Source: Arthrobacter sp. 131MFCol6.1 (GTDB lineage: Bacteria; Actinomycetota; Actinomycetes; Actinomycetales; Micrococcaceae). From it: 64,000 bases of DNA. Positions 41,017 to 49,387 of this stretch are shown here, one piece after another (the first letter of the stretch is position 1; the number at the start of each line of letters is the position of its first letter). The position numbers were made by a program, and so were the translations under genes. Where the stretch lies: NCBI RefSeq assembly GCF_000374925.1, contig NZ_KB895543.1, forward strand, positions 124,001 to 188,000, written 5' to 3'. The notes beneath the pieces are model-generated. The model saw nothing but the letters and a program-made list of their open reading frames with translations. It did not search any database and was not told the DNA's origin.

Positions 41017-42889
41017 TACTAACTCCTTCGATGTGAAAAATCACGCCGCCTGCGTTTTCAAAAACCTTCGTCCAGCCAGGACTCGTGGCGCATGTGGCGG
41101 TAAAACGTTGAAGGTCGCCGGTGGGAGTCGAACCGCGAAGTTCGGCTGCCTCCTGCTGGCTTTCAGTAACGATGAGGTACGCGCCCGCTTTGTGGGCGAT
41201 CTGGTTGGCCGCGTCGCAGCTGAGCGGCGCGGCGTTGGGAATGGGCTCGGCAGCAACGAGCGCCCGGTAGTCGTAGTCCGCGTAGTGCTGGTATCTCCAC
41301 GGGGTGTTGCGAACTGCCTCAATGAGGACTGCACCGGTGGGCGCAGTCGCATAGAGGCGGTTCACTAAGGCGATTTCGTCGTCGTTGAAGCTTTCCATGC
41401 CGTCATTTCCGTAACGGGTGACGACAGTGGCTGTAGCTAGTACCGCCCCCATCAGCAGCAGGGCAAGGGCTCGGCGCAGGCTCAGTCCGGCGGCACTGTC
41501 TGACATCAGTGGCAGCACCGCCAGGCAGACTGCGAAAGGAAGGCTGAAGAGATACAGGCGCAGGAGCAGTTCACCGCCATAGGGCTGGAGGGGAACGAGG
41601 ACCAGCGGCGCCAGCGCCGCAGCGGCGGCCGCGAGCCAGGGTGCCTTCCGCCGGTAGCCCACTATGGCGCCGGCAACGGCGAGCACCCAGACCAGTGCGA
41701 CCTCGGCCATGCGGGTGTAGACCACGAACATGTGGGCGTCGCTGCCTGAGACCCTGGTGCTCAGCGCGCCGAGGCTGTTCGCGCCGATGTCACCGAGCGA
41801 GCCGAGCAGCTGGCCGAAATGCCCCTCCACGAACGTGGAAGCCGCAAAGAGCAGCCAGCCGACCGGCAGGACCACGGCCAGGACCGGCAGGAAGCGCAGC
41901 CGGAGACGTCCGGTCAGCAGAAGCGCGGCCAGGATGGGGATCACGGCGAAGGGGCTGAGCTGATGTGAAGTCGTCATGGCAAGCAGGATCAGCGCGCAGA
42001 CGACCACGAGAATCGCGGTGTCGGCCCGCTGCGGTTCCGCGGCGCCATACCGCGGGACCGAGCTGTCGAGTTTGCTGACGTTGCGGGCAAGCCACCGGGA
42101 GAACCTGGTGCGCTCCGTGGGCCAGGCCCAACCGCCGAAGACGCTGAGCAGGCAGGCAACCAGTGTGAGCAGGAGGAAGAACGAATAGGCCTGCGGTGAC
42201 AGGTAGTCCTGTCCAATCCAGCTGGCCAGGTAGAAGATCCAGACAGCCGCCCACGCCTGGCGCGGATTTGCCGTCAACCGCCGGGCCAGGGCCAGCACCG
42301 GTGCGAGCAGGAGGATGTTGATCCCCACCGGCGCCCAGGTTGCGATGCCGAAAAGGTCCTTGGCGCCCGTCGCCCCGGAGAGCGTTCCCAGAACGTTGAA
42401 GAATCCTGGCCAGTTGAAGTAGGCGTCCAGGGTCGGATCCAGCTGGCCCGATTGGCTGATGGTGTCGGCAATGCCCAGATGCCGGAAGCTGGCCTCGAGC
42501 CGGGGCAGGCCATGGATGATGGAGTCAGCGCCATGGAGGAGAACCACTGTGACCAGGAGCTGCCAGGTCAGAAGAGCCGGCACCAGGCGGCGGAGGCTCA
42601 GCGAGGCGACAAATCCGGCGAGGCTGAGCGCGAGGGCAACGAAATAGGCAGGCGGGAGGGCGTCGATCAGCCCGGTCCCGCCGATCTGGAAGGGATTGAC
42701 CTGGTTCATGCTCCACACGCCGAGGGCGAGCGCGGCCGCGGCGGCGGCTGCCAGGGCACCGATGTGCCACGACGGCGTGAGACCGAGGTTGCGGTGGGTG
42801 GGCGGCTTGGCACCGCCTAGGTGCGCATGCGCCTCATGCCGGTGGGCGGTGCGCACCGGGAGGCTCGTTGTCGATTCGTGTGTCATCAT
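41006..42889 (-). CDS. Large polytopic membrane protein, GT-C-like
   Basis: 627 residues. A His-rich cytosolic tail (RTAHRHEAHAHLGG) precedes about 13-14 hydrophobic segments. The last ~110 residues are soluble and likely outside. An acidic/aromatic loop after TM4 (LDPTLDAYFNWPGFFNVLG) is like the catalytic loop of GT-C glycosyltransferases, which use lipid-linked sugars. It could be a polymerase or lipid-sugar glycosyltransferase for the surface polymer. The ATG pair at 42889 (MM) lies nine bases after the fusion gene stop; the frame to 43426 is shadow. Confidence 0.75.
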   Translation of the reverse strand: MMTHESTTSLPVRTAHRHEAHAHLGGAKPPTHRNLGLTPSWHIGALAAAAAAALALGVWSMNQVNPFQIGGTGLIDALPPAYFVALALSLAGFVASLSLRRLVPALLTWQLLVTVVLLHGADSIIHGLPRLEASFRHLGIADTISQSGQLDPTLDAYFNWPGFFNVLGTLSGATGAKDLFGIATWAPVGINILLLAPVLALARRLTANPRQAWAAVWIFYLASWIGQDYLSPQAYSFFLLLTLVACLLSVFGGWAWPTERTRFSRWLARNVSKLDSSVPRYGAAEPQRADTAILVVVCALILLAMTTSHQLSPFAVIPILAALLLTGRLRLRFLPVLAVVLPVGWLLFAASTFVEGHFGQLLGSLGDIGANSLGALSTRVSGSDAHMFVVYTRMAEVALVWVLAVAGAIVGYRRKAPWLAAAAAALAPLVLVPLQPYGGELLLRLYLFSLPFAVCLAVLPLMSDSAAGLSLRRALALLLMGAVLATATVVTRYGNDGMESFNDDEIALVNRLYATAPTGAVLIEAVRNTPWRYQHYADYDYRALVAAEPIPNAAPLSCDAANQIAHKAGAYLIVTESQQEAAELRGSTPTGDLQRFTATCATSPGWTKVFENAGGVIFHIEGVSNGN

Positions 42890-42897
42890 TTCTCGAT

Positions 42898-44991
42898 TCA
42901 GGTCGGCTGGTGGCGCGCCGCTGAAGGAATCTCGCCTGCGGTGGCGGCGGGCTTCATCCGGGTCAGGGTGATCAGACGCCAAGTGGCAATCAGCGAGGCA
43001 ACCGCTTGGGCAACGGCCCAGAGGACTGAGACGCCGGTGAGGCCATATTGCTGGGCCACGGCCGCGGCGGGTGCCACGACCAGGATGGCGGCCAGGGTGG
43101 CGACAATCGTGGATTCGAAAAGCCGCCCTTGGGCCCGGCACAGCCCGTAGTAGACCTGGGTCACGCAACTTAGGAGGAGCGCCGGGACGAGTATGGGAAT
43201 GAGGATCCACGCGGACGCGTACTGCGGCCCGAGGAAGCCCAGAAGCAGGGGGCCGGCCAGCATCAGTATCAGCCCGGCCACGAGAGTCAGCATGAAGCTG
43301 GCCCGGAGCGCGGACGCCACCAGGCCCGGCCGCGCCCGCGTTCCCGCGAGGGCTGTCTGCAGGGTAAACCCGGCCGACTGCGGCACGAAGAACACCGCCG
43401 AGGCCATCATCCACACCACGTACCACGCGGCAGTCGACGCCGGGCCCAGAGTAGCTGCAACGATGAGCGGGAGCAGGTAGCCGGGTGCGCGGTCGGCGAG
43501 CGTGAGGGCATGGTTGGGAAGCCCCGGCTTCAGGAGATTCAGGGCCGGACGAGGCCGGAAGCCGTGCTTCCAGTCGGGGGACATGTGAGCCCGGGCCAGC
43601 TGGCGTAGCCCGACGAGGACGCTGGCCAGCGCGCCGGCGGCAACGGCGCCCACAATCACCGCCAGATCACGGAGTCCGACGGCCAACGCGGCGGCCAGGA
43701 AGAGGAGCTGGACGAGGGACTGCGCGAGGCTCCTGACCAGCGTACGGTCGGCCCGTTCCTGGGCTACGCCCACGTGGTCGAGCTGGTAGGCGCTGGCGGC
43801 GAGTAATGCCGTGGCCAGGAAAAGAACCATGACCAGGGGTTCCACCCAGGCCTCGCCCACGCCTGTGCCGAGCCAGGACGTGACGGCAACCAACAGGACC
43901 GCCCCCAGCAGGGAGAACGTTGCAACGGTAAGCAGACCGGTGGCGATGAGGCGCCGGCCGCCGTCCGATTCCGCGGGCAGGAGCGTCAGCGTGGCGGGCC
44001 CGACGCCGAACATCCCCAGCTGCACGGTCAGGAGCGCGGCGGCGACCACCGCAGACCCAAGACCTATTTCCTCCGGCGGAAGCACGAGGGCCGCGAGTGC
44101 CCAGAACAGGAAGCCCGTCACCATGGGGGCGATCCTCGCGGCGGCCAGCCAGGCCGCGTTCCCGCCGACCGAGATCGGTTTGTGGGCCGGCCGCAGGAGC
44201 TCGCCGGCCATGGCGCGGTAGTTGTAGAGCAGGAAACCCATCCAGTACGGCAGGAAGCGGGGTGCACGGACCAGGGACATGCCGACGCCGCGCACGGTGG
44301 CCAGCAGCGGCAGCATCACCAGCCAGCCGGCGCGGCGCGTGTGCTTGCGGACGGTCCGGGCCGTCCCGGCCCCATCCTGAAGCCATTGGTCGCGGGCGTA
44401 GTCGAACGTGTCGTCGAACCGGTGCCTGACCACGACGGAGTCGGAGACGCCGAGCCGGTACCCTGCCTGCTCCAGCCGGATCCTAAGCTCCACATCTTCC
44501 CCGGAGCGGAAGTCGTCGTCGAACCCGACGTCGAGCAGCACGTCGCGGCGCATCAGCGTGGCGCTGACGCCAAACCACTTGCGCACCCGGCTGTGATTGT
44601 GGTGCCAGGCCAGCGCAGCCCCCCAATAGCCGGGGCCGTCGGCTTCGCTGGCCAGCCCGAATTGCAGGCCGTCGTAACCGCCGGCCTCGAATTCGGCCAG
44701 CAGCCGGGGCAGGCTCTTCGGCGGAAGGACGACGTCGGCGTCGATCAGGGCGACAACGTCACCGGTGGCGCTCCGGGCGCCGAGCATCCGTGCGGCAGGC
44801 AGGCCGCGCCCTTCATCGGAGATGACAGTCGCGCCGCAGTCGCGGGCGATTTCTGCAGTGTCATCCGTCGAGCAGCCATCGACCACGATCATTTCGTACG
44901 GGTGTTGGCTGCGGATCGATTCCAGGCACTCGCCCAGCCACGCTGCGGCATTGCGCGCCGGAACAACAACCGACACCTTCAGATCGCTCAC
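42898..44991 (-). CDS. Fusion of GT2 glycosyltransferase and polysaccharide flippase (Wzx/MATE-like)
   Basis: 697 residues. Residues 1-220 are a family 2 glycosyltransferase: VSVVVPARNAAAWLGECLES, D84-A-D86 (ALIDADVVLP) for nucleotide sugar/metal, and FRSGEDVELRIRLEQAGYRL. A hydrophobic linker follows. Residues about 285-690 form ~12 membrane helices of the polysaccharide-export/flippase type (VTGFLFWALAALVLPPEEIG, LGSAVVAAALL, TLADRAPGYLLPLIVAATLG). One protein would add a sugar and move the lipid-linked unit. GTG at 44991 (VSDLK) is preferred; GTG at 45006 overlaps the upstream stop. Confidence 0.82.
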   Translation of the reverse strand: MSDLKVSVVVPARNAAAWLGECLESIRSQHPYEMIVVDGCSTDDTAEIARDCGATVISDEGRGLPAARMLGARSATGDVVALIDADVVLPPKSLPRLLAEFEAGGYDGLQFGLASEADGPGYWGAALAWHHNHSRVRKWFGVSATLMRRDVLLDVGFDDDFRSGEDVELRIRLEQAGYRLGVSDSVVVRHRFDDTFDYARDQWLQDGAGTARTVRKHTRRAGWLVMLPLLATVRGVGMSLVRAPRFLPYWMGFLLYNYRAMAGELLRPAHKPISVGGNAAWLAAARIAPMVTGFLFWALAALVLPPEEIGLGSAVVAAALLTVQLGMFGVGPATLTLLPAESDGGRRLIATGLLTVATFSLLGAVLLVAVTSWLGTGVGEAWVEPLVMVLFLATALLAASAYQLDHVGVAQERADRTLVRSLAQSLVQLLFLAAALAVGLRDLAVIVGAVAAGALASVLVGLRQLARAHMSPDWKHGFRPRPALNLLKPGLPNHALTLADRAPGYLLPLIVAATLGPASTAAWYVVWMMASAVFFVPQSAGFTLQTALAGTRARPGLVASALRASFMLTLVAGLILMLAGPLLLGFLGPQYASAWILIPILVPALLLSCVTQVYYGLCRAQGRLFESTIVATLAAILVVAPAAAVAQQYGLTGVSVLWAVAQAVASLIATWRLITLTRMKPAATAGEIPSAARHQPT

Positions 44992-45002
44992 GTGGCCTCG
45001 CC

Positions 45003-46103
45003 TCACTCATCCAGTTTTGAACGAACCAGATTCGCGATGAAGTCAGAGGCCTGGTCCGCTGACCAAGCGGCGGGCAGCCGGAGCAGCCAGCAGGGAACGT
45101 CCTCCAGGGCCCGGCGCACCACGGCCGCCTTCTGGCCAAAGTGTTCCTCCAGGGGGACGAGGCTGGTGGCGCCGAGGGCCTCGACGAGGCGCCGCGAGAC
45201 CATGGGCAGTTCCGAATGGAAGTTGCCGACTACCCGGGACGTCATCCATTCGGCGCTGCGTGCTTCCAGCCGCGCGTCCGCGCCGTCGAAGCGCTCGAGG
45301 AAGATGGCCAGCTGGGCCGGCGCCGCGGACGAGATCCGCTGCGCCCCGAAAACGTGCTCCGGCTGCACCATGCGGTGTTCGGGGGACCAGCGCCGGGTGA
45401 ACGCGGCTGTTTTCGGATAGCGGACAATGACCGGATGGACCGCCGTGGCCAGATGGGCGACCGGCGTCGTCAGCCATCCTGGGGCCAGGGGCTTGCGCGT
45501 TCCCCGGAACATGTCCGGGTAGATGGCACGGTGGTGGGGCTTGATGAACATCGGTTTGGCGTAGCCCATGAGCATTCCGCCGGCGCCCATGAAGGCCCAG
45601 TCGTCGGCCATGAACCGCACGTCGGGCATGGCCACCAGCTTCGCCACCGTACTGGTCTTTCCAACCCCACCCCAGGCCGGCAGGAGAACCCCGGAGCCGC
45701 GGAAGTCCACCACGGCGGCATGGATCATGGCCGTCTCCTCCTGGACACACAATCGGTCCAGCAGCGGAATCACGGAGGTCAGGAGCTCGCCGGCGCCTTC
45801 GATCCGGTACCCGTCCTTCGTTTCGATGATCTGGACGCGGTCTGCCGGAATATAGAGGGACTCCCCGGTGAACCGGTAGGCGTCCTCCGCGTGCGACTGG
45901 CTGGAAATCGGCGATATCCTGGCGCCGATGGTGATCCGCCGCGGCGCGGTGGAGGTCCCCAGGAACGGGGCGAGCATGTCTCTCAGTTGCGGTTCCCCGG
46001 GCGTTCCCGCCTCCACGTCGATGCCCACGATCCCGTGGACATCGAAGGAGGCTCCGGCAGAGGCGCCAATGGGCTGTTTCACGTCGCGCTCAGGTTGGCT
46101 CAT
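45003..46103 (-). CDS. HPr-kinase-like P-loop protein of a polysaccharide locus
   Basis: 366 residues. A P-loop is visible at about 143-151 (LPAWGGVGKTSTVAKL), inside a domain that resembles HPr kinase/phosphorylase, followed by FMADDWAFMGAGG as a Walker B-like element. The first 110 residues form a separate domain with no clear match. PTS partners (HPr, EI) are absent nearby, so it is probably not a true HPr kinase. Such HprK-like proteins recur in exopolysaccharide and sugar-nucleotide clusters; it may phosphorylate a glycan, lipid or regulator. Its stop overlaps the alternative start of the fusion gene. Confidence 0.75.
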   Translation of the reverse strand: MSQPERDVKQPIGASAGASFDVHGIVGIDVEAGTPGEPQLRDMLAPFLGTSTAPRRITIGARISPISSQSHAEDAYRFTGESLYIPADRVQIIETKDGYRIEGAGELLTSVIPLLDRLCVQEETAMIHAAVVDFRGSGVLLPAWGGVGKTSTVAKLVAMPDVRFMADDWAFMGAGGMLMGYAKPMFIKPHHRAIYPDMFRGTRKPLAPGWLTTPVAHLATAVHPVIVRYPKTAAFTRRWSPEHRMVQPEHVFGAQRISSAAPAQLAIFLERFDGADARLEARSAEWMTSRVVGNFHSELPMVSRRLVEALGATSLVPLEEHFGQKAAVVRRALEDVPCWLLRLPAAWSADQASDFIANLVRSKLDE

Positions 46104-46196
46104 GATCCAAGCTTTCTGGGGTCGGGTTTCTGCGGTCGGGTGGTTCCGGGTGCAGGGCCTGCACCGGGCGGTGTACGGGGAAGGGCATTGCGCGGT

Positions 46197-47195
46197 TCAT
46201 TTGACTTCCCGCCACGGCTCTTCCGGCGATACCGCGGCCGCTTTGGCCGGCGACGGCGCCGCAGGCAGGCGGCGGCCGCGCACGTAGCCGGTCGCGGTGG
46301 CCGCGAGCACGGCGATGATGGCCGCTGCCCGGCCGAGCCCGGCGCGGTCCCCGCCGCCGAGCCAACCGCGGATTCCGGCAAACACCGCACGTGGCAGGAC
46401 CTGCCGGACATAGCGCCGTTCGGGGCCAAGCGCCCGTTTGTGGCCGACCACCCTGCTGACCTGCGCCTTGGAAATCCCTTCGCCCCAGGAACGGGCAAGC
46501 ATGTAGCGCAGGGTGCCGCGCACGGCCGGGACGTGGTGGTGCACCAGGGCCGCGGGCTCATAGACCACCCGGGATCCGGGAGCTCCGATCACCGCGCGGA
46601 TGCACAGTTCGGTCTCTTCGCAGCCAAGCGGGACGGCGTCCTGGCGGCCCAAGGCTGTGTTGAAACCGCCGACCCGTTCCAGGACATTGGCGCGGAAGGA
46701 CATGTTCGCGCCAATGACGTTTCGGACCTCGGCAGCGACTTTGGGCATTCCCCGGTAGGTGCAGCCGACAATCCAGTCGAGCTCGTTGGCGAAGTGGCCC
46801 GGCCGTCCGGCTTCCCAGAGCGGTTCCACCCGGCCGCCGACCGCCAGAACGTCGGGATCGTCGTACATCGCCGCGAGCCGTTCGAGCCAGTCCGGTTCGG
46901 CTTCGGCATCGTCATCGAGGAAGGCCACGATCTCTGCCTTGGCGATGCCCGCTCCGGTGTTGCGGGCGCCGGAGAGACCCTTGGGCCCGGTGTTCTCGAC
47001 AATTACGGCATCCGGGACGGTAAAGATCAGCCGCTTGTACAAGTCCACGTTGTAGTCGACGACGACGATCGTCTGCATGGGTGGGAAGGTCTGGGTGCGG
47101 ACCGAGTCCAGGGCGCCGATCAGTCGGTCCCACCGGTCCTCCGAGTAGGAGCAAATGACCACAGATACTGCCGGAAGGCTGGAGTTCTCGGACAT
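46197..47195 (-). CDS. GT2 glycosyltransferase with C-terminal membrane anchor
   Basis: 332 residues. VSVVICSYSEDRWDRLIGAL and FLDDDAEAEPDWLERLA (DDD at 94-96) mark the nucleotide-sugar site; GCEETELCIRA provides the later acidic motif (ED/EE). A hydrophobic segment near 285-310 (AAAIIAVLAATATGYVRGRR) anchors it. It resembles AglG/glucuronosyl- or rhamnosyl-type GT2 enzymes that build lipid-linked oligosaccharides. It starts one base after the upstream GT2 stop, so it is in the same operon. Confidence 0.88.
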   Translation of the reverse strand: MSENSSLPAVSVVICSYSEDRWDRLIGALDSVRTQTFPPMQTIVVVDYNVDLYKRLIFTVPDAVIVENTGPKGLSGARNTGAGIAKAEIVAFLDDDAEAEPDWLERLAAMYDDPDVLAVGGRVEPLWEAGRPGHFANELDWIVGCTYRGMPKVAAEVRNVIGANMSFRANVLERVGGFNTALGRQDAVPLGCEETELCIRAVIGAPGSRVVYEPAALVHHHVPAVRGTLRYMLARSWGEGISKAQVSRVVGHKRALGPERRYVRQVLPRAVFAGIRGWLGGGDRAGLGRAAAIIAVLAATATGYVRGRRLPAAPSPAKAAAVSPEEPWREVK

Positions 47196-47196
47196 C

Positions 47197-48060
47197 CTAT
47201 TCGCCCGCCCGTACGCCCAGGACGCTGCTGGGATCGGTGGGAACGTGTGGGAAGACCTCGTTGGGGTATTTGTACTTGACCCGACGCAGGGCTTCGGGGC
47301 GGGCGCCGGCAGTCGGGGCCTCCCAGCTCACGCGCTCGCGGGCCAAGGTGCGGAGGACCCGCCAGCCGTCCCGGAATGTGTGCAGGTTTGACTGCCCGGA
47401 GATGCGGGACAGTTCATGGCTGGGAACCTCGGCAATGCGCAGTCCGGCCCTTGAGGCCCGCACAATCAGTTCAGTTTCGATCTCGAACCCGTCCGACTCC
47501 AGCTCCAGAATGTCAACGCATTCGCGGCGCAGGGCGATGTAGCCGTAGCAAAGGTCCGAGTAGTCGCTGTGGAGGACCGCGTTCGCGAGCCGGGTGAGCA
47601 TCTTGTTTCCGCCGCTGCGCAGCCATGTGAGATCGTCTGAGCCGCCGCCCGTCACATAGCGGGAGCCTTTGACGAAGTCGTATTCGTGCTGGAGCGGAGT
47701 CACCAGCCAGCCGATCTCCTGGGGGTCCATACTGCCGTCGCCGTCGAGCATGACGATGATGTCGCCGGAGGCCGCGGCGAATCCGGCGCGCACGGCGTTT
47801 CCTTTGCCAGGGCGGGGCTCTGCCACCACCACGACGTCCAGGCGCAAGGCCCGGGCCACTTCTACTGTGCCGTCCAGGGAACGGCCGTCAACAATTACCA
47901 CCTCATCCACATAAGAGGGCATCCGCCGCAGCACCCACGGCAGGTTCAATGCCTCGTTCAAAGTGGGGATCACCACGCTGACCGAGGGATTTGCCGGCGG
48001 GGGCGTCGTTTGGGGGCGCACGTTCGGTTTGAGATTCGGGATGGACACTGGCCTCACCAC
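47197..48060 (-). CDS. GT2 glycosyltransferase (dolichyl-phosphate-mannose-synthase-like)
   Basis: 287 residues, soluble. NPSVSVVIPTLNEALNLPWV, VIVDGRSLDGTVEVAR, D106-G-D108 (VMLDGDGSMDPQEI) and FEIETELIVRASRAGLRIAE give the DPM1/UDP-glucose GT2 pattern; it would load a sugar onto a polyprenyl phosphate. It lacks the C-terminal membrane segments of some relatives. First gene of the minus-strand polysaccharide operon. GTG at 48060 is used; GTG at 48048 is an alternative. The AT-rich promoter region with 11-bp direct repeats is upstream. Confidence 0.85.
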   Translation of the reverse strand: MVRPVSIPNLKPNVRPQTTPPPANPSVSVVIPTLNEALNLPWVLRRMPSYVDEVVIVDGRSLDGTVEVARALRLDVVVVAEPRPGKGNAVRAGFAAASGDIIVMLDGDGSMDPQEIGWLVTPLQHEYDFVKGSRYVTGGGSDDLTWLRSGGNKMLTRLANAVLHSDYSDLCYGYIALRRECVDILELESDGFEIETELIVRASRAGLRIAEVPSHELSRISGQSNLHTFRDGWRVLRTLARERVSWEAPTAGARPEALRRVKYKYPNEVFPHVPTDPSSVLGVRAGE

Positions 48061-48284
48061 TCAATGACGTAATTCTGCTCGTCGCAACTGCAGCGCTTCC
48101 CGACTCCTCCGACCGGAAAATAGACCCAATGCTCACGCTGTTCGGTCGTCGACAACTTAGTGATATACCCCAGGACTTAAGTTTGGTTTCATCACCTTGC
48201 ATTAACCTTGGATTAACTTGAAAATTCAACTAAAAATGCTGCAGAACTGTTGATGGACCGGTGCCTCCATGCGACACTGGCCGA
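48061..48284. promoter_or_regulatory. AT-rich divergent promoter region with 11-bp direct repeats
   Basis: Shared by the polysaccharide operon (minus) and the GH16 gene (plus). Within it, 48185-48228 contains 11-bp units in register: GGTTTCATCAC, CTTGCATTAAC, CTTGGATTAAC, then a degenerate TTGAAAATTCA. Repeats with 11-bp period are typical binding sites for OmpR/PhoB-family response regulators (PhoP, MtrA). The stretch 48140-48250 is far more AT-rich than the rest of the window. Confidence 0.55.
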
Positions 48285-49364
48285 ATGCGGACGCCCGTTA
48301 AATGGGGGCGCGTGCCGGCAGGACGCCGGCGTCTCCCTACCTTCCGGTTCCTGGCGGTTCCCGCCATGGTCCTGGGCCCGGTCCTGGCCCTGGCCGCGTG
48401 CGGCTCGGATGTCGCTCCACGGGGCGAGCGGCCGCTGTTCACGTCCGTTTCGGCATCGCCGGTGGCTCCGCCGGCCGACGCCGGAACAGGGGCCCAGTCC
48501 GGATTCCAGTCGGTGGCGCCGACTGAGCCGCCGGCGGGTGGCGCCGGCTCTGCCGCCCCTGCGCCGGAGAGCGCGCCGGCGTCCCAGCCCGCCCGGACGT
48601 CGGCACCGCCTCCGGACCGGACCACCGCCACTGCGATGTCGGGGGATCTGCCCGGATGGAGGAACGTCTTCGTGGAGGACTTCTCCGGCGGCGACGTCCC
48701 CCTGGGCACCTTTCCCGGGCCGCTCTACCGGGACCGGTGGAGTGCCGGATATAAGGACGGAACACCGGATACGGACGGACAGGTCAGCGGCGGAAAATCG
48801 GGCTACTACCCCTCGAAAGTCCTGAGCGTTAAGAACGGCGTCCTGGACTGGTTCATGCATTCGGAAAACGGTGTCTTCATGGGTGCCGCGCCCACCCCCA
48901 AATTCCCGAATGCGAGCAAGAATCCCCCGAGGGCCAACAGCATGCTGTACGGCCGCTACTCAGTCCGGTACAGGGGTGATGCCATGCCTGGCTTCAAGAC
49001 GGCGTGGCTCCTGTGGCCGGATAGTGGCATCTGGCCGCGGGACGGGGAGATAGATTTCCCCGAAGGCGATCTCGGAGCAATCCTGACGGCAGCTGCCCAT
49101 TTCATGTCCTTGAATCCAAAGAGCTTTGAACAGTTCTTTTCCAATAAAGTTTCCACGGACTGGCATGTGGCCACGACGGAGTGGACCCCCGGACGCGTTG
49201 AGTTCTTCATTGACGGACGATCCATCGGCGCGAGCACAACGGATGTGCCCTCGACGCCCATGCATTTCATCCTGCAGACCGAATCCTGCCTGCCTCTGTG
49301 TCCGGCTCCGGAAACCCAGGGTCACGTCTACCTGGACTGGGTCAGCATCTGGGTGCCGGCCTGA
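48285..49364 (+). CDS. GH16-family glycoside hydrolase lipoprotein
   Basis: 359 residues. Signal with lipobox (VLGPVLALAACGSD), a long Ala/Pro/Ser-rich linker to about residue 110, then the GH16 jelly-roll. The catalytic motif is E255-I-D257-F-P-E260 (DGEIDFPEGD): E255 nucleophile, E260 acid/base. Aromatic substrate-cleft stretches include FKTAWLLWPDSGIWP. GH16 enzymes cut beta-1,3/1,4-glucans, agar or similar; here it may trim the polymer made by the divergent operon. ATG at 48285 is used; GTG at 48261 would add eight residues. Confidence 0.88.
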   Translation: MRTPVKWGRVPAGRRRLPTFRFLAVPAMVLGPVLALAACGSDVAPRGERPLFTSVSASPVAPPADAGTGAQSGFQSVAPTEPPAGGAGSAAPAPESAPASQPARTSAPPPDRTTATAMSGDLPGWRNVFVEDFSGGDVPLGTFPGPLYRDRWSAGYKDGTPDTDGQVSGGKSGYYPSKVLSVKNGVLDWFMHSENGVFMGAAPTPKFPNASKNPPRANSMLYGRYSVRYRGDAMPGFKTAWLLWPDSGIWPRDGEIDFPEGDLGAILTAAAHFMSLNPKSFEQFFSNKVSTDWHVATTEWTPGRVEFFIDGRSIGASTTDVPSTPMHFILQTESCLPLCPAPETQGHVYLDWVSIWVPA

Positions 49365-49387
49365 GCCCTCGTGGCGCGTCTGGCGGC

